Shown one piece after another: positions 8,023 to 16,523 of a stretch of DNA of 64,000 bases (within the stretch, counting starts at the first letter, position 1; the number at the start of each line of letters is the position of its first letter). The stretch spans positions 186,001 to 250,000 of the forward strand of contig NZ_JAGEPF010000012.1 of NCBI RefSeq assembly GCF_017573465.1, read 5' to 3'. Below the pieces are notes generated by a model. The model made no database searches. It saw only the letters and a program-made list of their open reading frames with translations, and had not been told where the DNA came from. A program made the translations under genes and the position numbers. This stretch comes from Actinomadura violacea. GTDB lineage: Bacteria; Actinomycetota; Actinomycetes; Streptosporangiales; Streptosporangiaceae.

Positions 8023-9768
8023 ATGGACAGAATGGCCCCCGCACGCACCGGCCTGTCGCCGGCGCACGGCATCGCGGCCGACCTGGACGGCTTCCTCGGC
8101 GATCCCATGGACGACGAGGCCGGGCCGTTCTCCTACAAGGCGATCGTCGAGGCCGAGGAGCGCGACGAGCTGCCGCCCGGCGCGGTCGACGCCGTCCGGG
8201 CCTGGGGGTTCCCGAGGTACCTGGTGCCGGCCGGGCTGGGCGGGCGCCTGACGACGCTGGAGGAGCTGTTCTTCGTCACCCGCGGCATCTCGCGGCGCAG
8301 CGTCACGGTCGCGGTGATGTACGGGTCGGGGCTGCTCGCGGTGAACCCGGTGTGGCTGTGGGGCGACGACCGGCAGCGCGCGACCGTCGCGGACGGCGTG
8401 CTGAACGGCGACCTGGCCTGCTTCGGGGTGTCGGAGGCCGACCACGGCAGCGACGTGATGGCGAGCGAGTCCGAGGCGGTGAGCGAGGACGGCGGGCTGG
8501 TGCTGACCGGGACGAAGTGGCCGGTCGGCAACGCGACGCGCGGGCGGTTCGTCACGACGTACGCCAGGACCGGGGCGCGCGACTTCTCGCTGCTGCTGGT
8601 CGACAAGACCGCCCTGGACCCGGGCAGCTGGTCGACGCTGCCGGCCGTCCGGACGGTCGGGCTGCGCGGCCACGACCTCAGCGGCGTCGCGTTCGAGGGG
8701 GCGCGGCTGCCGGCGGACTGCGTGATCGGGCGGCGCGGGGCCGGGCTCGTCCAGACCCTGAAGACGCTGCAGATCACCCGGACGGCGATCGCGGCGCTGT
8801 CGGTCGGGACGATGGACGCGGTGGTGCGGATCGCGATGGAGTACGCGCACCAGCGCACCCTCTACGGCGCCGGCATCTACCGCATACCGGTGATCCGCGA
8901 CCATCTGCTGAAGGCGCACCTGGACCTGCTGATCGCCGAGTGCGTCGCGATCCCGGTCGCGCGCAGCCTCACGGTCGCGCCGGGACGGCTGAGCCTGTGG
9001 TCGTCGATCGTGAAGTACTTCGTTCCCGTGCAGGGCGAGGAGGTCGTCGCCAGCATGGGAACGGTCCTGGCGGCGCGCGGCTACCTGCGCGAGGGCGTCG
9101 CGCACGGCGTGTTCCAGAAGCTCCAGCGCGACCACGCGATCGCGAGCATCTTCGAGGGCACCACGCACGTCAACCTCGCGAACGTCGCGGGCCAGCTGCC
9201 CTTCCTGTGCCGTCCGCCGGAGGAGACGGGCGGCGAGGACGCGCTGCTGGCCGACCTGTTCTCCTGGACGCGGACGCCGCCGGTCTGGGAGCCGGACGGC
9301 CGCCGCCTCCAGCTCACCAACGAGGGCCGCGACGAGATCGGGCAGCGGTTCGGGCAGATCGCCGAGGAGCTGCTCGCGGCGGCGAACGCGCACGCCGCGC
9401 CGGGCGTCGCCGCCGAGCTGAAGGACCTGGTGTCGAGCATCGGCGCGCTGCGCGCGAAGGTCGACGAGGGCATCCGCGAGAACGAGGGCGACACGACGTC
9501 GGTCGCGGCGCTGATGCGGGCGCGCCGGTACTGCGAGCTGCACGCGATGGTGTCGTGCATGCTCACGTGGCTGCACAACCACCGCGAGTTCGGCGGCGCG
9601 TTCGCGGGCGGCCAGTGGCTCGTGCTGTGCCTGCAGCGGTTGCTGCAGCGCGCCCATCCGGACATCGTCCTGTCGGAGGAGTTCCTGCCGGCGTTCGAGG
9701 AGGCGATGTTCCGCGCCTCCGGCGAGGGCGGCTGGTTCACGCTGCTGTCGCTGGCCGAGGACGAGTGA
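8023..9768 (+). CDS. Acyl-CoA dehydrogenase family flavoprotein
   Basis: The 581-residue protein is an acyl-CoA (or acyl-ACP) dehydrogenase, introducing an alpha,beta double bond with FAD. The flavin-contact stretch CFGVSEADHGSDV is present. Position of the catalytic glutamate matches the family in IFEGTTHVNLAN. The C-terminal 150 residues form an extra helical region, as in long ACADs. ATG 8023 has GGGAG six bases upstream. It is eight bases upstream of the fatty acyl-AMP ligase and probably co-transcribed with it. Dehydrogenases paired with a ligase and an ACP are known to unsaturate the carrier-bound fatty acyl starter of lipopeptides (for example ramoplanin-type clusters). I infer the same chemistry here, on an unknown acyl chain. 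Confidence 0.88.
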   Translation: MDRMAPARTGLSPAHGIAADLDGFLGDPMDDEAGPFSYKAIVEAEERDELPPGAVDAVRAWGFPRYLVPAGLGGRLTTLEELFFVTRGISRRSVTVAVMYGSGLLAVNPVWLWGDDRQRATVADGVLNGDLACFGVSEADHGSDVMASESEAVSEDGGLVLTGTKWPVGNATRGRFVTTYARTGARDFSLLLVDKTALDPGSWSTLPAVRTVGLRGHDLSGVAFEGARLPADCVIGRRGAGLVQTLKTLQITRTAIAALSVGTMDAVVRIAMEYAHQRTLYGAGIYRIPVIRDHLLKAHLDLLIAECVAIPVARSLTVAPGRLSLWSSIVKYFVPVQGEEVVASMGTVLAARGYLREGVAHGVFQKLQRDHAIASIFEGTTHVNLANVAGQLPFLCRPPEETGGEDALLADLFSWTRTPPVWEPDGRRLQLTNEGRDEIGQRFGQIAEELLAAANAHAAPGVAAELKDLVSSIGALRAKVDEGIRENEGDTTSVAALMRARRYCELHAMVSCMLTWLHNHREFGGAFAGGQWLVLCLQRLLQRAHPDIVLSEEFLPAFEEAMFRASGEGGWFTLLSLAEDE

Positions 9769-9775
9769 CGGCGCC

Positions 9776-11563
9776 ATGGGCCAGGAGAAGCACACCGACT
9801 TCGTGTCGCTCGTCCGGGAGAACGTGCGGGAGCACGGCGACCGGCGGGCGTTCACCTTCGTCAGCGAGGACGCCGGGCCCGGGCACTCCTACAGGGAGGA
9901 CGTGCTCGGTTTCGCCGAACTGGACCGGCGGGCCAGGGCGCTGGCCTGCCGGCTGGAGGAGCGCGGCCTGCGGGACCGGGCCGTCCTGCTGCTGTATCCC
10001 GAGGGCCTGGAGTTCCTCGCGGCGTTCCTCGGCTGCCTGTACGCGCGGGCCGTGGCCGTCCCGGCGCCGCTGCCCGCGCTGGACGCGGGCCGCTTCGACC
10101 GCACCCGCCGCATCATCGGCGACGCCGACATCGCCTGGATCCTCACCGACACCGGCCACCGCGAGGCACTCGAGACGTGGCTGAAGGAGGCCGGGCTCGC
10201 CGGGAGGGTGCAGTGCCTCGACACCGAGGCCGGCGAAGGCGACGACCCCGATGCGTGGACGATGCCGCGCTACGGCCCCGACACGCTCGCGTTCCTGCAG
10301 TACACGTCCGGTTCGACCAGCGACCCGAAGGGCGTGATGGTCACCCACGGCAACCTGCTCTGCAACGGCGAGGAGATCAAGCGCCGTATCGGCGGGTCGG
10401 CGGACACGGTCGGCGTCGGCTGGGTGCCGCATTACCACGACATGGGGCTCGTCGGTCAGTTCCTGGAGCCGCTGTACCTCGGCTGCCGGTACGTCTTCAC
10501 CTCGCCGATCACCTTCATCAAACGTCCCGTGCTGTGGCTGGAGCTCATCACCCGGCACCGCGGGACGATCACCGTCGCGCCCAACTTCGGCTACGAGCTG
10601 GCGCTGCGCCGCGTCACCGACCGGCAGATGGAGGGCCTGGACCTGTCCTCGCTGCGGACGGTGAAGAACGGCGCGGAGCCCGTCCGTGCGGCGACGCTGG
10701 AGCGCTGGTGCGAGCGGTTCGCGCCCGCGGGGTTCAAGCCCGAGATGTGGATGCCGTGCTACGGCATGGCGGAGACGACGCTGCTCATCACCGGCGCGCC
10801 GTCCGGGCCCGGCCCGGTGATCCGCGACTTCGACGCCGCCGCCCTCGCCCGCGGGCGGGCCGTCCCGGCGGGGGAGGGGGCGGCGCGGCGGCTGGTGAGC
10901 AGCGGGCGCCCGGTCACCCTCGACGTCCGGATCGTCGACCCCGACGGCCTCGTGCCCTTACCGGACGGGCGGGCCGGGGAGATCTGGGTGCGGGGCGGCA
11001 GCGTCGCCGCGGGCTACTGGCGCAGCCCCGCCGAGACGCGCGTGACGTTCCAGGCGTACACGGCGGGCGGCGAGGGGCCGTTCCTGCGCACCGGCGACCT
11101 CGGGTTCGTGGACGGCGGCGAGCTGTTCGTCACCGGCCGCAGCAAGGACCTGATCATCGTCAACGGCCGCAACGTGCACGCCCACGACGTCGAGGAGACC
11201 GCGCAGGCGGCCCACCCGGCGGCGCTGGCCGGCGCCGCCTTCGTGCTGGACGGCGTGACGACCGAGGACGGCCGGGAGGAGGTCGTGCTCGTCCAGGAGA
11301 TCAGCACGCGGGCCGCCGCCGGCGTCCCGCCGGACGAGCTGGCCGGGCGCATCAAGGCCGCCGTCGCGCGCGCGCACGAGCTGCCCGCGCTCAGCGTCGT
11401 CCTGACCGGGCGCGGCACGGTGCGGCGCACGACGAGCGGCAAGATGCAGCGCGGCCTGACCCGGCAGGCGCTCCTGGACGGCCTGGTCACGGTGCTCGGC
11501 GCGGACCTCGAGCCGGCCGCCGCGAAATTCATCCGGACCGAACCTAGTCAAAAGCATGACTAA
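9776..11563 (+). CDS. Fatty acyl-AMP ligase (FAAL)
   Basis: The 595-residue protein belongs to the ANL superfamily. The ATP-binding loop is at about 175-190 (QYTSGSTSDPKGVMVTH), with the A5-type motif CYGMAETT and A8-type RTGDLGF. The sequence around HYHDMGLVGQF and the inserted segment following YGMAETT are typical of FAALs, which form acyl-AMP and pass the chain to an ACP instead of CoA. The ATG at 9776 is eight bases after the dehydrogenase stop. Its natural partner is the ACP at 5689. Chain length cannot be read from sequence. The stop codon lies inside a candidate PadR operator, so this gene and the regulator are tightly packed. Confidence 0.92.
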   Translation: MGQEKHTDFVSLVRENVREHGDRRAFTFVSEDAGPGHSYREDVLGFAELDRRARALACRLEERGLRDRAVLLLYPEGLEFLAAFLGCLYARAVAVPAPLPALDAGRFDRTRRIIGDADIAWILTDTGHREALETWLKEAGLAGRVQCLDTEAGEGDDPDAWTMPRYGPDTLAFLQYTSGSTSDPKGVMVTHGNLLCNGEEIKRRIGGSADTVGVGWVPHYHDMGLVGQFLEPLYLGCRYVFTSPITFIKRPVLWLELITRHRGTITVAPNFGYELALRRVTDRQMEGLDLSSLRTVKNGAEPVRAATLERWCERFAPAGFKPEMWMPCYGMAETTLLITGAPSGPGPVIRDFDAAALARGRAVPAGEGAARRLVSSGRPVTLDVRIVDPDGLVPLPDGRAGEIWVRGGSVAAGYWRSPAETRVTFQAYTAGGEGPFLRTGDLGFVDGGELFVTGRSKDLIIVNGRNVHAHDVEETAQAAHPAALAGAAFVLDGVTTEDGREEVVLVQEISTRAAAGVPPDELAGRIKAAVARAHELPALSVVLTGRGTVRRTTSGKMQRGLTRQALLDGLVTVLGADLEPAAAKFIRTEPSQKHD

Positions 11564-11568
11564 TCATG
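11545..11568. promoter_or_regulatory. Candidate PadR operator (two overlapping dyads)
   Basis: TAGTCA (11545-11550) and TGACTA (11557-11562) form a perfect inverted repeat with a 6-base spacer. An overlapping second dyad, CATGA (11555-11559) / TCATG (11564-11568), shares the right half. The site covers the ligase stop codon and lies about 55 bases upstream of the PadR start, a position suited to autoregulation. Confidence 0.5.
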
Positions 11569-11622
11569 TCGTTGTCTGATAACGTCGGGCATCACCCTGA
11601 GTCAAGCAGGGAGAGAAGTCCG

Positions 11623-12204
11623 ATGGCGTTGCGTCACGCGGTGCTGGCGGCGCTGCTCGACGGCGAGCACAGCGGCTACCAGCTGGCCAAGATCTTCGAT
11701 GTGTCGGTCTCCAACTTCTGGCACGCCGTTCCGCAGCAGCTCTACACCGAGCTGACGCGGCTGGAGACCGCGGGCCTGATCAGCGGGCGGCAGGTCATCC
11801 AGCACGACCGCCCCAACAAGCGCGTCTACACCGCCACCCGGGCCGGCGTCGACGAGCTCGAGCGCTTCGCCGCCGTCCCCGCAAAGCCCGGGATCATCCG
11901 CGAGAACCTGCTGGTCATGGTGCAGGCCGTCGACCACATCTCGGCGGACGCGGTGATCGCGCAGCTGGAGGAGCGCGCCCGCACGTCCGCCGCGAAGATC
12001 GAGGTGTTCGAGCGCACGCTCGAGCACCTGCGCGGCGGCCTGGACGAGCGGACGTTCCTGCGCAGCGCGGCACCGATCGGCCCCTACCTGACGTGCCTGC
12101 GGGGCCGCCGGTTCGAGCAGGAGAACCACGAGTGGTTCACGAGCACCGCCCGGCTGCTGCGAGCCCGGGCGGGCGCACACGCCGAAGGGGGCGAGGCGCC
12201 GTGA
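11623..12204 (+). CDS. PadR family transcriptional regulator
   Basis: The 193-residue protein has the PadR winged-helix domain at its N-terminus (LRHAVLAALLDGEHSGYQLAKIF, then FYxEL-like QQLYTELTRLETAGLI). A C-terminal helical dimerisation region of the subfamily-1/VirR type follows. ATG 11623 is chosen because GGGAGAGAAG precedes it and the domain begins directly. It directly follows the acyl-ACP cluster on the same strand, so it probably represses that cluster in response to a ligand, perhaps the product. The dyad at 11545-11568 is the candidate operator. Confidence 0.9.
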   Translation: MALRHAVLAALLDGEHSGYQLAKIFDVSVSNFWHAVPQQLYTELTRLETAGLISGRQVIQHDRPNKRVYTATRAGVDELERFAAVPAKPGIIRENLLVMVQAVDHISADAVIAQLEERARTSAAKIEVFERTLEHLRGGLDERTFLRSAAPIGPYLTCLRGRRFEQENHEWFTSTARLLRARAGAHAEGGEAP

Positions 12205-12357
12205 CCGGCGTCCGCCGCAGGCCGCCCGCGGCGGTCCTGTCCCTTCGCACGCCGGGCCGCCGCGCGGCCCCGGCATCCACCCCCAGCGACCTCCCCGGCC
12301 GGGTGTCAAGGCCGGGCCGGGACGGGCCGCCACGCCTTAGTCAAGGAGGCGTTCCAC

Positions 12358-12855
12358 ATGTCGGGCGAACACCACACCATCGAGCTGCCTAGCACCCTGG
12401 CCACCCCCCATCCGGCCGCGCACGGCGTCACCACGATCGACGGGCCCGCGCCCGTCCTGCTCGGCGAGGTCACGCTGCCCGCCGAGCGCGCGTCGGTGCC
12501 GCGCGCCCGCGCGTTCGGCCGCGCCGTGCTGGCCTCCGCCGGCGCCGCGCACGTCCGCGACGACGCCGAGGTCCTGGTCTCCGAGCTGGTCACGGCCGCC
12601 GTCCGGCAGGCCGGCGGATCCGGCTCGCCGCTCACGCTGCGGCTGCTGCGGACGGGGCCCCTGCTGCGGATCGAGGTGCACGACCGCGGCGCCGCGCTGC
12701 CGCACCCCGCGCCCGTCGACCTGATGGAGGAGACCGGCCGGGCCTGGTTCCTGGTCGCCGTCATGGCCGACCGGCACGGCACCGACCTCGCCGCCACCGG
12801 CAAGACGGTCTGGTGCGAGCTGCGCGCCTGGCCGGACGAGCGGCGCGCGCACTGA
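12358..12855 (+). CDS. RsbW-like ATPase-fold protein with degenerate N-box
   Basis: The 165-residue protein matches the single-domain GHKL/HATPase proteins related to anti-sigma factor kinases. Its N-box is SELVTAAVRQ (75-84): the magnesium-binding asparagine expected at position 80 is alanine. The G1 region is DRGAALP (109-115) and is also altered. ATP binding is therefore doubtful. AAGGAGG lies eight bases upstream of the ATG and can fold into a small hairpin (CGCCT 12333-12337 with AGGCG 12347-12351) that partly hides it. It lies upstream of the conservon genes on the same strand and may be part of that signalling locus. Confidence 0.72.
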   Translation: MSGEHHTIELPSTLATPHPAAHGVTTIDGPAPVLLGEVTLPAERASVPRARAFGRAVLASAGAAHVRDDAEVLVSELVTAAVRQAGGSGSPLTLRLLRTGPLLRIEVHDRGAALPHPAPVDLMEETGRAWFLVAVMADRHGTDLAATGKTVWCELRAWPDERRAH

Positions 12856-13008
12856 CGCGGGCACCGCGCCGGCCCGGCCTTCCGTGCGGGCCCGTGCGCG
12901 ATGCGCCCTTCGCGGCGCGGCGCCGTCCCGCCCCGCCGGTCACCTGAACCGGCGGGACCACGCGCGCGCGCCGGACGGACGCCCATACCGGCGGCGATGG
13001 GGATTGCC

Positions 13009-13356
13009 ATGTCCGTGGAGTACTACCGGGCGGATGGGAGACGCGCCACGTCCGACGAGGCCCAGCGGCTTCTGCTGGACGTGCGGGCGCGGCTGCTCGC
13101 GCAGGACGTCATCCGCGTCGGCGGAGTCGTGGTGGTCGTCTCCACCTGGTTCACCGTGATCGACCTCGGGTTCGCGGCGAACGGACGGCCCCTGCTCTGG
13201 CAGACGATCGTGTCCGACCTGGCGATGCACGCCGACGTCGGGCGCTACAGCACGCGGGAGAGGGCGGCGCGCGGGCACGCCGAGGCGGTGGCGATGATCA
13301 CCGGCCGGCTGCGCGGCCTGGTCGCCCGCGCCGCGCTGGACGAGGCGCGTCCATGA
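13009..13356 (+). CDS. Small protein of unknown function upstream of the conservon
   Basis: The 115-residue protein begins MSVEYYRADGRRATSDEAQRLL, has a hydrophobic beta hairpin (VIRVGGVVVVVSTWFTVIDLGF) and ends in an amphipathic helical region. I do not recognise the family. ATG 13009 has GGGGA five bases upstream; ATG 12997 would add four residues. It lies between the HATPase-like gene and the conservon kinase on the same strand. Confidence 0.6.
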   Translation: MSVEYYRADGRRATSDEAQRLLLDVRARLLAQDVIRVGGVVVVVSTWFTVIDLGFAANGRPLLWQTIVSDLAMHADVGRYSTRERAARGHAEAVAMITGRLRGLVARAALDEARP

Positions 13357-13455
13357 CCGCCCCGTCCCGGCCCCGGCGGCGGGCGGCCCGCCCGCCCGCA
13401 CCGAACCCGAGCACACCTAACCCGACAGGGCCACGACCAGGCCCGACCCCGACGA

Positions 13456-16101
13456 ATGGGTGATCCGATGGACACCGAAGGCCGGCCGACGGCCCGGAGG
13501 CGGCGGCCGATCCGCATGCGCATCACCGCGCTGCTGCTCGTCCCGCTGGTCTCCCTCATCGCCCTGTGGGCGTTCGCCGCGAACATCACGCTGGGCGCCG
13601 CGTTCGACAAGTACGACTTCTCCACCACCTACAAGAAGATGGGGCTGCCGGGCATCTACCTGGTGAACCAGCTCCAGGCGGAACGTTCCCTGAGCGTCGC
13701 CGCGCTGGTCACCCAGCAGCCCCAGTACAAGCAGAAGCTCGGCGAGCAGCGGGTGCGCGTCGGCGCGGTCGAGGCCGCGTTCAAGAAGTCGGCGCTGTCG
13801 AAGGACGCGCAGGACGCCGCGAAACCGGAGACCAAGCAGCGGCTCGGCGTCGCCGTCCAGGCGCTGGCGAAGCTGCCGCAGCTGCGCGCCAAGGTCGACT
13901 CCGGGCGCGCCGAGCCGCTCGACGTCATCAACTCCTACAGCACCGTCCTCGACGACGTCATCGCCGTGTTCAACGGCCTGGTCGCGGTCAACGACGTCGG
14001 CATCCTCACCCAGGGCCGCGCGCTCATCGCCATCGGCAACGCGCGCGCGTCCATGCTGCGCGAGGACTCGCTGGTCACGACCGCGATGGCGCGCAAGGGC
14101 CGGCTCACCCCGGCCGAGCACGTCGCGTTCGTCCAGTGGGCGGCCGAGGGGCGGCAGGACTTCGAGGCCGGGCTCGCCGACCTCAACGCGAGCATCCGGG
14201 CGCCGCTGCAGGACCTCGCCCGGTCCGCCGGTTTCCAGCGGTACCGCGCGGCCGAGTCGGCGATCGTCAACGCGCGCGGCGACCGGCTGCCCGCCGAGGC
14301 GGGCGACTGGACGGCCACCACGCAGCTGCTCGGGCAGGCGTGGGACCAGAAGGTCACCCAGGCGAGCCTGGCGCTGGACGACATGGCCCAGCCGATCGGC
14401 CACCGGATCGTCATGCGGCTCGTCGTCGCGGGCGGGTTCGGGCTGCTCGCGGTCATCGCCTCGATCGCCTTGTCGCTCCTCGCCGCGCGCAGCCTGTCCC
14501 GCGAGCTGCGCGGGCTGCAGCGCGCCGCCCTCGACCTCGCCGACAACCGGCTGCCGCGGGTGGTGTCGCGGCTGCGGCGCGGCGAGGAGGTGGACGTGGA
14601 CGCCGAGGCGCCGCCGCTGGTCATCGGCAAGAGCCGGGAGGTGTCCAAGGTCGGCGACGCCTTCACCCGCGTCCAGCACACCGCGATCGAGACCGCCGTC
14701 CGCGAGTCCTACCTGCGGCAGGGCATCAGCCGGGTGTTCCTGAACGTGGCGTGGCGCAGCCAGTCGCTGCTGCACCGGCAGCTGCGGATGCTGGACGAGA
14801 TGGAGCGCGGCGCCTCCGACCCGAAGGCGCTGGAGGACCTGTTCCGGCTCGACCACCTCACCACCCGCATGCGCCGGCACGCCGAGGGCCTGGTCATCCT
14901 GTCCGGGACGGCGCCGGGCCGCGGCTGGAGCCGGCCCGTGCACGTCGAGGACGTGCTGCGCTCGGCCATCTCGGAGGTCGAGGACTACACCCGCGTCGAG
15001 GTCGTGGTGATGTCGGGGCGCGCCGCGGTGATCGGCGAGGCCGTCGCCGACATCGTGCACCTGCTCGCGGAGCTGATCGAGAACGCGACCGTGTTCTCGC
15101 CGGCGCCGACCGAGGTGCTGGTGCGCGGCGAGATGGGCGCCAACGGGTTCGCGGTCGACGTCGTGGACCGCGGCATCGGCCTCGACCAGTCCGAGCTCGA
15201 CGCGCTGAACCTGCGGCTGTCGCAGCCCCCCGAGTTCGACCTCGCCGTCACCGACCGGCTCGGGCTGTTCGTCGTCGGGCGCCTCGCGCACCGGCACGGC
15301 ATCCGGGTGGCGCTGCAGCCCTCGCTGTACGGGGGCGTCAGCGCGGTCGTGCTGATCCCGCGCGAGCTGATCGTCGACGCCGACGGGCCCGAGGACGAGG
15401 ACGACGCCCCCGCCGCCCGCCCGGTCGCCGCGTCCGCCTCCGCGAACGGGAACGGTGCCGCGCTCGCGAACGGCGCGGCGAACGGCGGCGCGAACGGCGC
15501 GGCGCACGGGACGCTGCGTCCCTGGCAGGGGAGCGGGCCCGCGAACGGGACCGCGATGCTGAACGCGCCGACCCCGTACGACGTCGAGGCGCCGCCCGAA
15601 CCGCGGGCACCGGACGTCCCGGAACCGTACGAGGGCCCGGTGGCGTTCAACGCGCCGGCCGGCGACGCGCCCGGGTTCGCGTCCCGGACCTCGTACGGCG
15701 ACCCGCCCCAGTACGACGCGCCGGCCGCCTACGGCGCGCCGCCCGCACCGGACGCGACGCAGCCGTTCCAGGAGGCATGGCGCCTGGAGACGCCGGGCTT
15801 CGCAGCGCACCCCGCCGACACGCAGGCGTTCGAGGCGCCCGCGTCCTTCGGCGAGGTGCCGGCGGGCGGCGGGCGCGCGCCGCTGCCGCGCCGCGTCCGC
15901 GGCGGCAACCTGGCGCCGCAACTGCGCGACACCGACCCGCGGGCCACGCCGCAGACGGCGGCGCCCTACCCCGACGACGCGCTCGTCGCCTGGGAGGAGC
16001 GGTCGGCGGAGGCGTCCCGCGACCTGTTCGCCGCCCTCCAGTCGGGGTGGCTGCGGGGCCGGGACGAGGACGAGGGACCCGACAGCAGGGAGCAGGCATG
16101 A
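13456..16101 (+). CDS. cvnA: Conservon sensor histidine kinase-like protein (CvnA type)
   Basis: The 881-residue protein has an N-terminal membrane segment (about 25-46), an extracytoplasmic nitrate/nitrite-sensing-like helical domain (about 50-310), and a second membrane segment (about 318-345). A HAMP-like linker, a dimerisation region and a HATPase domain follow: N-box ELIENATVFSP, G1 DRGIGL, G2 near DRLGLFVVGRLA. The last 230 residues are disordered, Ala/Asn/Gly/Pro-rich. No conserved phospho-accepting histidine motif is obvious, which is typical of CvnA proteins. In Streptomyces, CvnA-D form a membrane-associated complex resembling eukaryotic G-protein signalling. Start could be ATG 13468. 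The stop overlaps the roadblock gene (ATGA). Confidence 0.93.
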   Translation: MGDPMDTEGRPTARRRRPIRMRITALLLVPLVSLIALWAFAANITLGAAFDKYDFSTTYKKMGLPGIYLVNQLQAERSLSVAALVTQQPQYKQKLGEQRVRVGAVEAAFKKSALSKDAQDAAKPETKQRLGVAVQALAKLPQLRAKVDSGRAEPLDVINSYSTVLDDVIAVFNGLVAVNDVGILTQGRALIAIGNARASMLREDSLVTTAMARKGRLTPAEHVAFVQWAAEGRQDFEAGLADLNASIRAPLQDLARSAGFQRYRAAESAIVNARGDRLPAEAGDWTATTQLLGQAWDQKVTQASLALDDMAQPIGHRIVMRLVVAGGFGLLAVIASIALSLLAARSLSRELRGLQRAALDLADNRLPRVVSRLRRGEEVDVDAEAPPLVIGKSREVSKVGDAFTRVQHTAIETAVRESYLRQGISRVFLNVAWRSQSLLHRQLRMLDEMERGASDPKALEDLFRLDHLTTRMRRHAEGLVILSGTAPGRGWSRPVHVEDVLRSAISEVEDYTRVEVVVMSGRAAVIGEAVADIVHLLAELIENATVFSPAPTEVLVRGEMGANGFAVDVVDRGIGLDQSELDALNLRLSQPPEFDLAVTDRLGLFVVGRLAHRHGIRVALQPSLYGGVSAVVLIPRELIVDADGPEDEDDAPAARPVAASASANGNGAALANGAANGGANGAAHGTLRPWQGSGPANGTAMLNAPTPYDVEAPPEPRAPDVPEPYEGPVAFNAPAGDAPGFASRTSYGDPPQYDAPAAYGAPPAPDATQPFQEAWRLETPGFAAHPADTQAFEAPASFGEVPAGGGRAPLPRRVRGGNLAPQLRDTDPRATPQTAAPYPDDALVAWEERSAEASRDLFAALQSGWLRGRDEDEGPDSREQA

Positions 16102-16517
16102 GCCGGCAGGGAACCACCAACGAGCTGAACTGGCTGCTCGACGATCTGGTCGACCGGGTCCCCCAGGTCCGCAAGGTCGTCGTGCTGTCGCGGGACGGGC
16201 TGGTGATGGGCATGTCCCGCGGCGTCGGCCGGGAGGACTCGGAGTACCTCGCGGCGCTCGCCGCCGGGTTCCACAGCCTCGCGATCGGCGCCCGGCCGCA
16301 GCTGGACTCCGGCGAGGTCCGGCAGACGATGATCGAGATGGACAAGGGGCTGTTCTTCGTCGTGCCGGCCGGCGCCAACAGCTGCCTGGCGCTGCTCAGC
16401 GAGGTCGGCGCGAACGCCGGACTGGTCGCCTACGAGATGACGATGCTGGTCAAACGGGTCGGCAAGCAGCTGTCCACCGGCCTGAGACAGCCGGGCCCGG
16501 GGCCCGGATCCGGGTGA
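16098..16517 (+). CDS. cvnB: Roadblock/LC7 domain protein (CvnB type)
   Basis: The 139-residue protein is a single Roadblock/LC7 domain (about 8-125; motif VVVLSRDGLVMGMS). These dimeric proteins regulate small GTPases; here the partner is the CvnD GTPase encoded two genes on. Its ATG overlaps the kinase stop, so the two are translationally coupled. The C-terminal tail (GLRQPGPGPGSG) is flexible. Second gene of the conservon. Confidence 0.93.
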   Translation: MSRQGTTNELNWLLDDLVDRVPQVRKVVVLSRDGLVMGMSRGVGREDSEYLAALAAGFHSLAIGARPQLDSGEVRQTMIEMDKGLFFVVPAGANSCLALLSEVGANAGLVAYEMTMLVKRVGKQLSTGLRQPGPGPGSG

Positions 16518-16523
16518 GCCGCC

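Noticed and set aside
12333..12351. RNA switch hiding the ribosome-binding site of the HATPase-like gene
   Set aside because: The stem is only five base pairs with a nine-base loop and could be chance; mentioned in the gene entry only.
13417..15921. An 834-codon minus-strand frame opposite the conservon kinase
   Set aside because: No recognisable domains, Arg/Gly-rich; the plus-strand frame has an HATPase domain and coupled neighbours.
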